Below are positions 12,774 through 25,400 of a stretch of DNA of 64,000 bases, piece by piece; within the stretch, counting starts at the first letter, position 1, and each line of letters opens with the position of its first letter. A program made the position numbers and the translations under genes. The notes under the pieces were generated by a model, which saw only the letters and a list, made by a program, of their open reading frames with translations, searched no databases and had not been told where the DNA came from. The stretch lies in contig CM038725.1 of NCBI GenBank assembly GCA_021613375.1, positions 36,335,954 to 36,399,953 on the forward strand, given 5' to 3'. The DNA comes from Megaleporinus macrocephalus. Taxonomy: Eukaryota; Chordata; Actinopteri; Characiformes; Anostomidae.

Positions 12774-14417
12774 AAAAGAAAGAAAGAAAGAAAGAAGGAA
12801 GGAAGGAAATAAGGAAGGTAAAAGAGAAGGAAATAAAGAAAGTAGAAGGAAGGAAGGAAAGAAGGAAGGGAAGAAGGAAATAAGGAAGGAAGGAAAGAAA
12901 GAAGGAAGGAAAGAAGAAAAGAATAAGGAAGGAAAGAAGGAAAGAAAGAAAGAAGGAAAGAAGAAAAGAAAGAAGGAAAGAAGGAAGGAAAGAAAGAAAA
13001 AAAGGAAAGAAAGAAGGAAGGAAAGAAGGAAAGAAAGAAGGAAAGAAAGAAGGAAGGAAAGAATGAATGAAGAAAAGAAAGAAAGAAAGAAAGAAGGAAG
13101 GAAGGAAGGAAGGAAGGAAGGAAGGAAGGAAGGAAGGAAGGAAAGAAGGAAGGAAGGAAGGAAAGAAGGAAAGAAAGAATGAAGAAAAGAAGGAAGGAAG
13201 GAAAGGAAGAAGGAAAGAAGGAAAGGAAGAAGGAAGGAAAGAAGAAAGGAAAGAAGAAAAGAAAGAATGAAGAAAAGAAGGAAGGAAAGAAGGAAGGAAA
13301 GGAAGAAGGAAGAAGGAAGGAAAGAAGAAAGGAAAGAAGAAAAGAAAGAAGGAAAGAATGAAGCAAAGAAGGAAGGAAGAAAAGAAAGAAGGAAAGAAAG
13401 AAGGAAAGAAAGAAGAAAGCAAAGAAGAAAAGAAAAAAGGAAAGAAAGAAAGAAAGAAGGAAAAAAGACGGAAAGAAAGGAAGGAAAGAAAGAAAGAAAG
13501 AAAGAAAAGAAGGAAAGAAAGAAGGAAAGAAGGAAAGAAAGAAGGAAGAAAAGAAAGAAGGAAAGAAAGAAAGAAAGAAGGAAAGAAAGAAGGAAGGAAA
13601 GAAGGAAGGAAAGAAAGAAAGAAAGAAAAGAAGGAAAGAAAGAAAGAAAAGAAGGAAAGAAAGAAGGAAAGAAAGAAGAAAGCAAAGAAGGAAAGAAGAA
13701 AAGAAAGAAGGAAAGAAAGAAGGAAATAAAGAAGAAAAGAAAAAAGGAAAGAAAGAAAGAAAGAAGGAAAAAAGACGGAAAGAAAGGAAGGAAAGAAAGA
13801 AAGAAAGAAAGAAAAGAAGGAAAGAAAGAAGGAAAGAAGGAAAGAAAGAAGGAAGGAAGAAAAGAAAGAAGGAAAGAAAGAAAGAAAGAAGGAAAGAAAG
13901 AAAGAAGGAAAGAAAGAAGGAAAGAAGAAAAGAAAGAAGGAAAGAAAGAAAGAAAGAAGGAAAGAAAGAAAGAAAGAAAGAAAGAAAGAAGGAAAGAAAG
14001 AAGGAAAGAAAGAAAGAAAGAAAGAAGGAAAGAAAGAAGGAAAGAAAGAAAGAAGGAAAGAAAGAAAGAAAGAAGGAAAGAAAGAAGGAAAGAAAGAAAG
14101 AAAGAAGAAAAGAAAGAAAGAAAGAAAGAAAGAAGGAAAGAAGGAAAGAAAGAAGGAAAGAAGGAAAGAAAGAAGGAAAGAAAGAAAGAAAGAAGGAAAG
14201 AAAGAAAGAAGGAAAGAAAGAAAGAAAGAAGGAAAGAAAGAAAGAAGGAAAGAAAGAAGGAAAGAAAGAAGGAAGGAAGAAAAGAACGAAGGAAAGACAG
14301 AAAGAACGAAGGAAAGAAAGAAAGAAGGAAAGAAAGAAAGAAGGAAAGAAAGAAGGAAAGAAAGAAGGAAAGACAGAAAGAAGGAAAGAAAGAAAGAAAG
14401 AAGGAAAGAAAGAAGGA

Positions 14418-14449
<32 letters not shown>

Positions 14450-15732
14450 AGGAAAGAAAGAAGGAAAGAAAGAAAGAAGGAAAGAAAGAAGGAAAGAAGG
14501 AAAGAAAGAAGGAAAGAAAGAAAGAAAGAAGGAAAGAAAGAAAGAAGGAAAGAAAGAAAGAAGGAAAGAAAGAAGGAAAGAAGGAAAGAAAGAAGGAAAG
14601 AAAGAAAGAAAGAAGGAAAGAAAGAAAGAAGGAAAGAAAGAAAGAAAGAAGGAAAGAAAGAAAGAAGGAAAGAAAGAAGGAAGGAAGAAAAGAAAGAAGG
14701 AAAGAAAGAAAGAAAGAAGGAAAGAAAGAAAGAAGGAAAGAAAGAAAGAAGGAAAGAAAGAAGGAAAGAAAGAAGGAAAGAAAGAAAGAAGGAAAGAAAG
14801 AAAGAAGGAAAGAAAGAAGGAAAGAAGGAAAGAAAGAAGGAAAGAAAGAAAGAAAGAAGGAAAGAAAGAAAGAAGGAAAGAAAGAAAGAAGGAAAGAAAG
14901 AAGGAAAGACAGAAAGAACGAAGGAAAGACAGAAAGAAGGAAGGAAAGAAAGAAAGAAAGAAGGACAGAAAGAAGGAAAGACAGAAAGAAAGAAAGAAGG
15001 AAAGAAAGAAAGAAGGAAAGAAAGAAGGAAGGAAGAAAAGAAAGAAGGAAAGAAAGAAAGAAAGAAGGAAAGAAAGAAAGAAGGAAAGAAAGAAAGAAGG
15101 AAAGAAAGAAGGAAAGAAAGAAGGAAAGAAAGAAAGAAGGAAAGAAAGAAGGAAAGAAGGAAAGAAAGAAGGAAAGAAAGAAAGAAAGAAGGAAAGAAAG
15201 AAAGAAGGAAAGAAAGAAGGAAAGAAAGAAGGAAAGAAGGAAAGAAAGAAGGAAAGAAAGAAAGAAAGAAGGAAAGAAAGAAGGAAAGAAAGAAGGAAAG
15301 AAAGAAAGAAGGAAAGAAAGAAGGAAAGAAGGAAGGAAAGAAGGAAAGAAAGAAGGAAAGAATGAATGAAGAAAAGAAAGAAGGAAAGAAGGAAAGAAAG
15401 AAGGAAAGAAAGAAGGAAAGAAAGTAAGGAAAGAAGAAAGGAAAGAAGGAAAGAAGAAAGGAAAGAAGGAAAGAAAGAAGGAAAGAAAGAAAAGAAGGAA
15501 AGAAAGAAGGAAGGAAAGAAGGAAAGAAAGAAGGAAAGAAAGAAGGAAAGAAAGAAGGAAGGAAAGAAAGAAGGAAAGAAAGAAGGAAGGAAGAAAAGAA
15601 AGAAGGAAAGAAGGAAAGAAAGAAGGAAGGAAGAAAAGAAAGAAGGAAAGAAAGAAAGAAAGAAGGAAAGAAAGAAAGAAGGAAAGAAAGAAAGAAGGAA
15701 AGAAAGAAAGAAGGAAAGAAGGAAAGAAGGAA
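12774..15732. repeat. 3-kb polypurine GAAA/GGAA microsatellite
   Basis: Almost pure purine on the plus strand: interleaved GAAA, GAAG and GGAA tetranucleotides, commonly as GGAAAGAAAGAA blocks, with rare breaks such as ATGAAT. Long Lys/Glu frames on plus and Phe/Leu/Ser frames on minus are by-products. Such tracts can form triplex DNA and are often mis-assembled. Confidence 0.97.
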
Positions 15733-16539
15733 TAATGTATTCTTATGAGTGAGGCCCCTCAGTGGCCACTGAACTGACTGGGTTATCAGATGAACTGTGT
15801 GAACTGTGGTGGCTCTGTATTTAGCTGTGTAATGGGGGGTGAGAAGGGTGGGCTGAGAAGCTCCTGCTATGAAAAAAACTCTTCACACCTCTTCCTAAGA
15901 TAACACCAACAACTACAGCGTTCCCTTCACATCCAACATCTCAACACAAAGCTTCCACAGATACAGCATACAGATAAACAAACATCTGTCCTACAGAGAT
16001 GAACCTCCAGCTGGGTTCCAGTAGATACACGTTTCCCTCTCTCATGTTATTCCCACTGAAACTCGGTGAAGAATAAATATGTATATTCCACTTGAGGGAC
16101 CTCTTAGTGCACCTGAGGGACGTCCGTCCGCCAACGCAGATGGAAATAACACGTTCCGGCTACTGTGAACTGAGGCTGAGCCGAGTTCAGTTCCAACCAG
16201 AGCTGGTAAGAAAAGAAGAACGTTCTGAGAATTGATGTCCGCCCAGCTACAGAAAGTACGAAGTCCCGTGGAACCCGTGGAAATGCGAGCTCTGAGGGGA
16301 GGAACCACTTAAATGAAGTCCAGCACACTGTCATGCCTCTGGACTCAAGACGAGCAAGACCACAGCAGACCCAGAAGAAACCATCTTCTCGAAAATCTAT
16401 CCCAAAACTGAACTTCAATCAGCCAAACGAGCAGACCAGAGGAGAAAAGCACAGACAGGAAGAGAGGAGCGAGGAGGAAAGCAGCTGACGGAGAGAACGA
16501 AAGAGTACAACAGCTCAGAGACGACTCTGTCTCTCCTAC
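15733..16539. other. intronic stretch without recognised features
   Basis: Lies downstream (in gene sense) of the calmodulin-binding exon. I searched the minus strand for the next unc13b exon and found none. It is single-copy in appearance. Confidence 0.5.
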
Positions 16540-16627
16540 CTGGTGCAGGTGACTCCTGACCTTGTTGATGGCCTTCAGCCAGCGGAGGCGGGAGATAGCC
16601 GTGGCAGGAGATCTGACCCCAACGAAA
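16540..16627 (-). CDS. unc13b: unc13b-like exon: calmodulin-binding helix
   Basis: An 88 bp exon with 29 codons: [11 protein letters not shown] followed by [18 protein letters not shown]. The basic amphipathic helix with a Trp anchor corresponds to the calcium/calmodulin-binding site of Munc13-1 and ubMunc13-2 (N-W-L-R-A-F-N-K-V-R type), which raises priming during activity. The acceptor is CTTCGTCCAG and the donor is CACCAG followed by GTAGGA, with exit phase 0. The next exon, which should lead to the C1 domain, is not visible down to position 1, so either the following intron exceeds 16.5 kb or the exon was missed among the repeats. Confidence 0.88.
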
Positions 16628-18616
16628 CTGGACGAAGAGACAGAAAACAAGACGCAGGACTGAACTAACTCAACTCTCCTTCATCTCTATGTGTTGAAAC
16701 CAAAGTGTGGACCATCTCAGAGGCCCACTGTAGCAGCTCCACAGTGGAGGTGATACAGTGGACAGTGAGTGGAGGTCCTGTATGGTCAGTGGAGCTGATA
16801 CAGTGGACAGTGAGTGGAGGTCCTGTATGGTCAGTGGAGCTGATACAGTGGACAGTGAGTGGAGGTCCTGTATGGTCAGTGGAGCTGATACAGTGGACAG
16901 TGAGTGGAGCTCCTGTATGGTCAGTGGAGCTGATACAGTGGACAGTGAGTGGAGCTCCTGTATGGTCAGTGGAGCTGATACAGTGGACAGTGAGTGGAGG
17001 TCCTGTATGGTCAGTGGAGCTGATACAGTGGACAGTGAGTGGAGGTCCTGTATGGTCAGTGGAGCTGATACAGTGGACAGTGAGTGGAGCTCCTGTATGG
17101 TCAGTGGAGCTGATACAGTGGACAGTGAGTGGAGGTCCTGTATGGTCAGTGGAGCTGATACAGTGGACAGTGAGTGGAGGTCCTGTATGGTCAGTGGAGC
17201 TGATACAGTGGACAGTGAGTGGAGGTCCTGTATGGTCAGTGGAGCTGATACAGTGGTCAGTGAGGGTAGATATAAGGGGGGGGGCAGTTGTGCGACTCAG
17301 TGTGTAGTTTTGTACACTGTCAAAGGTCAAGGCTGCAAACAAAACACGGTAACTATGGCAATCACGTCTGCACCATACCTCTCTGCTTTCCTCCCTTGAT
17401 TGCCAAGTGGCTTGTCAGGCAGGACAGCGTCCTCCTTCTCCTTCTCCTTCTCCTTCTCCACGCTCGTCTGCATCTCTCGCTCCCCTTTCTCCGAATCCTC
17501 TGAGGACAGCTGAGGTTGAGGTCTGAGGGGGGGTCTGGACCTTGTGTCCGGGTCGCTCCTCTCCTCCGGTTCAGAACTGAACTGGGAGCTGCTCTGGCTG
17601 AGGTTACCGGACGACCCAAACCGGGAGCTGTCCACGGGGCTGGGGACGCAGAAACACGGGTCACGACCTCGTGGGCTAGAGGGTGAGGGTGGTCTTAGGC
17701 CACAGCTATACAGCTAGCCGGACCATGCAGAGCTCGGAGGAACAGCTTTAAATCAGTTTGGGCTACGGTGGAGAACTCTGAAGGTCAGTATGGAGGCTAG
17801 GAATGATGAAGGGTGTAAGGACAGGTGAGTAGAGCTGGGCGATAAATCGATTTGATCAATTAATTGGAATTTATAGTTAAGGACGATATGTTTTTTATGA
17901 AAAATCGGTTTTCTCTCAGTTTTAACTTCCGCCATCGACACCCCGCTTTGGGCTTCCTTAGTTCAGAGTGGTCCCGGCCCCCCTAACGCACATAACATGC
18001 TAGCAATTGGAAGAAAGCTGGAATTTGTCCCTAAGAAAGGAGTGGCTTCCTGAAAGCATGGATTTATCTGTGTGTATCTAAAGTTGTGGGAGTGTTCACA
18101 CACTCTGAGCAACACGTCCAGTAGAGGGCAGTTTGGAGCAGATCAAACATGGCGGAGGTGGATGAGCTCGTAGTTCTTTGTTTACTTCAAAAACAAAGAT
18201 AAACGACTGTTAGGTATTTTCGGAAAATTTCAAACACCTCTCTTCAAAAAGTCCCACCGTTTCTTCTTCGCCGTGTCCGTATGGAAGTGATCACGTCTCG
18301 CACTGTCCCCCCACAATGTCCAGCGGAGTACGGACAGAGGACGTGCATATCCGTATTTAACGTTGAGTCTTTAACATGTTTCTTACAGTAGAGCCACTAG
18401 ACTACGCATCGCTAACCGTTTCTTAATCATCCAGTGTAGAACCTAAGACGGTTCTCGATACCGCGGGAACTTTAAAACACATGTAGGTTCTCAATCGGCT
18501 CTCTGCCAAAATATATAGTCCAAAATATAAACTGTCCGATTACTTGTGCACGAGGCGTGTAGGCTACGTCTCATTTGGGCCTCTAAAAGTCGAATTAGAA
18601 CGTGGACTCTTAGCTA

Positions 18617-18711
<95 letters not shown>

Positions 18712-19418
18712 CAAAATGTAAGAATTAGTCGTTCGATTAATCGACTAATTGAAAAAATAATCGTTAGATTAATCGGTTATGATATTAATCGTTAGGTGCA
18801 GCCCTACACAGCACCCAAATTAAAGCTAGCAACCGTCTCCGACACGTTTTCCAACTGTTTGTATCATAATAAAGGCGTGCCTACATGAGTTAACCTACAT
18901 TTTGTTAACGAACCCCTGGGCTCGGCCAGGCATCGGCCTTCAAACCGAAAAAATCTAAAATCTATTTAAAATCCGATTAAAATCTTAAATTTGAGAAAAA
19001 ATCTACGATTTATTATAAAGGCCACATCGCCCAGCTCTACAGGTGACAAAGACAAAGGACGGTCACGACAACAACTACAGCCACAAAGCATCTACGCTGC
19101 TGTTTGTAATGCATACCCTGTACCCTGATATACTATCCGTACCTTATAGCACAGCCTTCACCTACATCACTTTCCTGCTCACATAAATCTAACCTCACTT
19201 TTATGTAAACAAACTGGCGGCTGGAGCTAAAAGAACAACTCTGGCAACCTGAAAGGAAACAACCTACACACACACACACACACACGAGGAAATCGAATAA
19301 ATTACGATGGCACTTCCATCAATACTACTTCAAAGTGTTTTTACTCTCGTGGCTTAATTTCTGGTCTCAGAAACTTTCCAGCTGGAACTCTTTACATTAA
19401 CATAAAAAGTGTTTTCTG

Positions 19419-19481
<63 letters not shown>

Positions 19482-22400
19482 CATCATCAATCAATCAATC
19501 AATCAATCTAGAAGCAATACTAAAGAGGAGAGGCTAATACAAGGCAACACAAAGCAGGTGGAGGTGGAGGACAAGGTCACGGTGAAGGAAACTCAACAGA
19601 CTCAGACTGTTCCTACTAGCCTTTTGTCAAGCTCTTTTATCAGATGCCTCTCCGGTGGCAGTCCCGTGGCATGATCTGTAGCATCCCCGCCCTCATCTCC
19701 GGGAGGTGTGGGAACTTCAGCCTGGGGTTTGGCTGGAAGGCTGGAAGGGTCCCGTTTGAACGCCACAGGGCTTTCTGGACGCAGGTCAAAACTTTGCTGC
19801 CTATCTGAAGAGGCGTCACTTGGCCCCTCTTCGTCGCTGGGGTCTGCGCTCCCTGTTGCGTCTGACTCTGGTGCTTCGTCGTGATCTCCGCTTTGTAACT
19901 CTGCGGGTTTGGGCTGCGGGGTTACGAGCGCGGGAGGCGTCTGAGGTGGCGGGCTCTGCCAGGGGAAGCCTATTTTCTTCCCAAAGATTGACGCAGTAGG
20001 CGCAGGTTCCTCCTTCGTGGCAGCCGGCTTCTCCTCTTGGAAGAGGCCAGCGGAGAGGCCTTTGAAACCTGAAAAAAGACCCCCGGAGTCAGGCTGCTGT
20101 TGCGAGGGCTTTGTGTCATCTGTGGAAGCAGGGGTGGAGGACGCAAACAAAGAGCTAAAAGGCTTTGCTGTCTCAGCAGCACCCGACAAAAGACCTCCGA
20201 AAGAGGGAGCCGACAAGCCTGGCAAATCAAACAATCCCTTGGCTGGAGGTGAAGTTGGATGTTTCTCCTCAGGGTCTACCTTATCGGTTGTTGTTGGAGA
20301 CATTACAGGTTCTTCAGTTGGTTCTTTTAAGCATACATCAGACCCCTCATTCAAAACCCCGTTCTCAGATTCTTCTTGTTTAATGGTCAAGTTTGTAACC
20401 TCACTGGTTCCATCTTTTGCCTCTTCAGTGGTTGGCTCCTTAAGATCTTCTTCAGATAGACCTTGCTCCTGTTCTTCAGTAGATATGGTTGCTGTGTCAG
20501 GAGCATTTACTGTGCTCAACTCTTTGGCAATAGGCCCCTTAGCGTCCTTCGTGCCATCGTGGTCCTCAGTCTGAGGTTTGCACGTCTCTGCTGCAGGCTT
20601 GTTCTCCTCTGGTTTAGCGGAATCCGTTCCCTTAAACAAGCCAAACAGATCACCTGTCAGGGACTCTGTGGGGAGACCAGTGGGTAGGCTGGTGGGGAGG
20701 TTGAAAAACGAGGTCTTCTGTTGTTGCTGAGGACCTGTAGCTGTAGCAGTCTTAAAAAACGATGTTTGGGGTGGTGAAAAGAAACTGGATGCTGCTGGCT
20801 TACTGGAAGCACTTGGTCCAGAGAACATAGACATGAATCCAGAAAATCCAGCTGGCTCAGGTGGCCTCTGAGGTCCAGTCATCCTTGGTCTAGGTTGACC
20901 CGGCATCCCAGGTCTAGGGCCTTGTATTCTAGGTCTTGGTTCAGCAAACATTCCAGGTCTAGGGCCTTGCATTACTACAGACCCTGGCATTCTTGGTCTA
21001 TGTTGACCTGAAGAGCCAATTATCCCTGGGTGGGGTCCCTGAGGTCCTATCATTCCAGGTGTAGACTGTGGAAGTTGTTGAGTAAGGGCAGGAGGCTGTG
21101 GCTCTGGACCTACTTGAGCTGCTACATTCTCACAGGGGTCTTTTTCAGGTAGCTTACTATGGTCAGCGTCCTTGTCTGTTCCAAGGTCACTTTTCTCTTG
21201 GCCTGCTTGAACTGTTCCTTCTGGTAACGGTTTTTCTGTTCCATCTTGCTGTTTAACTTCAGCTGGCTTCTCCTCGAGCAGACCTTCACCTGGTTCTTGT
21301 TCAGGTAGCTTAGTATGGTCAGCATCTTGGTCTGTTCCAAAATCTGTTTTCTCTGACTCTGGGCCTGCTTGAACTGTTTCTTCTGTTAACCGTTTTTCTG
21401 TTTCTTCTTGCTGTTTGATTTCAGCTGGCTTCTCCTCCAGCAGACCTTCATATGGTTTGCTTTCATGCAGCTTGTTCTGGTCCTCCTTGTCGGTTTCAGA
21501 AGCACTTTTCTCCTGCTCTCCCTGTTTTTCGAACTCCTCGGTTCTCTCGGATTCAACAGGTTCTTCTAATTCAAATGTCTTTCCCAGTTCAAGATGTTTT
21601 CCAGCACCTGATGATTTCTCCGGTTCTGGTGCTTCCTCAGATTCTAAAGGCTTCTCCACTTCCAATTTTTGCTCGGGATGTAATGGTGTGGAACATTCTT
21701 CTGCCACCATTAAAATTGAAGATTTCTTAAGTTCTAAAGAATCAGAGGACTTACTAGTTTCTTTGTCTTTGTCTGCTTCCAATTCCTTACTATTCATTTC
21801 AACAAGAGATTTTTCAACTTCTGAAGAGCTTTGTTCCACAGGCTGTTCTTCTCGTTGATGTCCCACAGCTTCAGCCTCACTTTCCGGCTTCTCACTCATT
21901 TGAGGATGTTCATGGTCAGTTAGCACTGAGATTGTGTCTCCAGCAATCCCAGCATCCTCTGTTACAACAGATTCATCTTTGATTACAGTACTGACTTTCT
22001 GATTTTCATTAAATGCAGACACTGACTCTTTGGAAAGATCATGTCCAGCTTCTACCAGTTTCTGATGCGGTGGTGTAACATCTTTGATTCCATCAGCCAC
22101 AAGAGAATGAGAAAGGTTGCTGCAAGCAGGTTCCTCCTTTGAAGTGGCTACATCTTCAGATACAGGTTCACCAGATTTCTTATCATCCATGAAAGACAAA
22201 AGTCCAAACCCGCCAGATTTGGGTTTGTCTGAAGCTCCTCCAAGGGAGAACACAGAAGGAACTTTGAACACGCTTTCTGACTCGTGAGATGCTGGAGGAC
22301 TGGGCCCGCCAAACATGGAAAATAATCCCTTACCCGTTTGCTCTTTGTTAGCAGTTTCTGCTAATTCGGGTCCAGTATGAGTCGAGGTAGGCTGAGCACT

Positions 22401-25400
22401 GGGTCCACCAAACATGGACAACAAACCGGGTCCACTATTATCTTTCTGTGTGGATGATCTAGGCAGGATGCCTCCAAGAATTGAGGATCCAGAAGCAGGT
22501 GGTTTGGGAGGAGTCGACGCAGGAGGAGTTGCCTGTGGAGTAGGCCCACTAAACATAGAAAACAGTCCTTTTCCTTGGGTCTCTTTGGGTGGGGGTCCTC
22601 TGGGCATAGGGCCTCCTACAGAAGGACCTCTTGGACTATGTCCTGATGGACCCCTGGGCCCAAAGCCTGGAGCACCCCTGGGACCAAGTCCTGGTGTCCC
22701 TCTTGGACCTGTTAATACTGGTCCTCTTGGCGCAGATCCTGGTGGACCCCTTGAGCCAAGTCCAGGTGGGCCAGATGGTGGTTGAGCACTACCTCCACCA
22801 AACATAGAAAACAACCCCTTTCCAGGCGTTTCTTTGGGTGCAGATGCTGCTGACGTTGACTGAGGACTACCACCAAACATTGAGAACAAGCCTGTGCTAG
22901 GTGTTTCTTTGGAAGTTTCTTTGGAAGAGCTGGGAAGAATACTATCAAGTATAGATGATCCACTCTGAGTTTGTGATGGTGCAGAGGATGAGCCGCCAAA
23001 CAGTGAGAATATGCCTTTGCTAGGTTGCTCCTCAGCAACAGTGCAAGATGGTTCAGCATTGCTGGCAGAGGGTTCTTCTTTTGGTAACACCTCTGTACTT
23101 GCCACTGGAGTTTCTGCCGATTGAGTTTTTTGTAATTCAGATGGCAATACTTCTGAGGTTGGTAGTGGATCCTCAGACATGGCCGGTACTGTGTGAGACT
23201 CAGAGAGCATTGGCTCCATTTCTCTGACAACCTTTTCAGGACTTTGTGATTCAAAGGATTCTGTAATAGTAACATGCTCTGCCACGTGAGGTATAGATCC
23301 TGGACGGGAAACACTGGAAATCTCTGGTTTTTCGTTTTGCTTTATTACTTCAGAAGTCTCAAAATGGGCAACTTCATCCTTGACTTCTATTTTAGCAACC
23401 TCTGGTGGCTTAACTGACTCAGAAGGTACTTCAGTAATAGAAGGGGTGGAACCAAAGGCCAGACTGTCTTCTTTCTGAAAAACTGGCATAGAACTAGACT
23501 CATCTGACGGTGGTGTCTCTGTTCTTGCTGGCCTGGGATCTGAAAATGTATTGTCCTTGATGGAAGTACTATCAGAGACTGGTAAAGAACAGCCAGACTG
23601 TTCCTCAGTGTTTAATTCTTCTGCAATCAAAGCAACAGAAGACTCTGGAGACATGCTTGATTTAATATCTGTCACTTCTGCAGGAGCTTTTGAGGATTCT
23701 GTTGCTTCTGAAACACCTACTTCAGGGCTTATATCTACATGACTTTGAGCTGCCTGTGAAGATACGTGTAAAGATAACTTCTGGTCTTCTTCAGGAGTCA
23801 ACACAGCAGCGTCATCCTTTTCAGCCATACTGGTGTCTGGTTTTGTCCCATGACTAGATGATTCAGAGGTTTCCTCCATGGAAGACAAAGAGGAATCCTC
23901 CTTCTCTGTTTCTCCAACTTCACTTGTTAATGTAATCTCTTCCACACCTTCCTCCTCAGGACTGCTTGCCTCTGAAAGAATGATCTGAGGAATTAACATC
24001 TTTCTAGGGCCTATTCCAGTAAAGCTTAAACTTGCCTCCTTCAGTTCAGCAGGTGAAACTGTAGCAAAGGATGGTGCTTCCTCAAGGAATAACATCTCAG
24101 ATGAAACTGAATCAACACTAGGCTGCTTTTGAGAAGAAACCTCTGATTTAACAATCTCGCCATCAGGCGTGTCTGGCTTTGAAGCTGGTTCTGCAGGTGA
24201 TATGGAAGGCGGCAAACTAATTTCAGGATGATGTTCATCAGTTCCATTGGAAGTAGTTGATATCTGTTCTGGGATTTGAGGAACTGAACATGACACGGTG
24301 GACTGACTTGATGAAGGACCGCTAGCAACAGTTACTACAGAGCTTAAATCGCTCAGTGTTGTTTCGGTGGAAGAGGTATCTGAAGTCAGCTTTGGAAAAG
24401 CTTCAGGACTCTCTGTACCTACAAGTGAGACATCATTTTCAGGAATCTCAGATGGTCCTTGAGACTCCTGTTCTACTTCTGTTATAACGATACTAGGTGC
24501 TTGAGGAACATATCCGCTCAATGTAGAGGTCAAGCACTGAGATGTCTGAGATGACGGTTGAGAAATACACTGAGGTGGTTTTGAAAGAGAGTTCTCATTC
24601 GAGAAAAACATGGGAAGAGGAGCAGTTTGTTCTAGAGGCACAGCTGGAGGAAATACCATAGGAGGTGGCATGGTATATCCTGGACTTGGTAGAGGCGAGG
24701 CAGGTAAAAACTCCACTGGAGGAAGCCCGTCCTGACTTGGACATGGAAGAGCCTTGACGGGAAACCATGTGTTAGTGGGTTCTGTTGTACGTGCCTGACT
24801 TGAATCAGGTGCAGTTGGTAAATATTCCATGGGAGGTGTTGTAGTATAACCTGGACTTGGGGGAGGTGTAGCTATTGAAAGTACTATAACATCTGATGTG
24901 CCATGTCCTGTGCTTGGAGGAGGCTGAACAGGAGTACATGTTTTAGAGAAGTCTACTGTATGTTCTGGACTTGGAAGAGGCTCTGTAGGACTAAAGGCTA
25001 TGGAGGACTGGGCAGGACGTGCTGTAGTCATAGTTGGATTAACTTTGTCGAACACTGAAACTAAAGACTTCACAGATGTGTCTCTATTTGGAGTCACAGG
25101 ATGAGATATAGCTGAGGTTGGTTGCTGGTCTGGCACAGCATGTAGTGTTTTGCAAATCGTCCCTCTCCTTTGCAAAAGTCCCTCAGGTCTTTCTGAGACA
25201 TTAGCCACTGTTGTCATTGATCCTGCACCCCCAAACACTGAGATCAAACCTTTCACTGATCTGGTAGTGGTTTGAATTTCAAGTGGAGCTGGGTGTGAAG
25301 ATATTTGAGCTTGCAGGGCAGTGTTATTAGACAACGACTTGTCTTCATCTGGTTGAGGTGGGCCTGTAAAGATTGAGCTTGTTGGAGGTGTAGAAACTTG

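Larger units (their letters stand above)
17640..19620 (-). other. intron downstream of the giant exon
   Basis: 1,981 bp. The proposed donor is GC (AAAAG|GCTAGT) and the acceptor is CTGCGTCCCCAG. It is mostly filled by a hAT-like element (17830-19039). Between 19040 and 19620 there is a short CA tract near 19270, an AT tract at 19417-19477 and a CAAT repeat near 19490; nothing else is recognised. Confidence 0.6.

Noticed and set aside
12721..15752. Lys/Glu-rich plus frames (up to 700 codons) and Phe/Leu/Ser-rich minus frames
   Set aside because: Translation of a polypurine GAAA/GGAA microsatellite; no non-repeat coding sequence.
16665..17399. Open frames of about 200-225 codons on both strands with 15-residue repeats
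   Set aside because: A 45-bp intronic minisatellite, lying between two supported unc13b exons.
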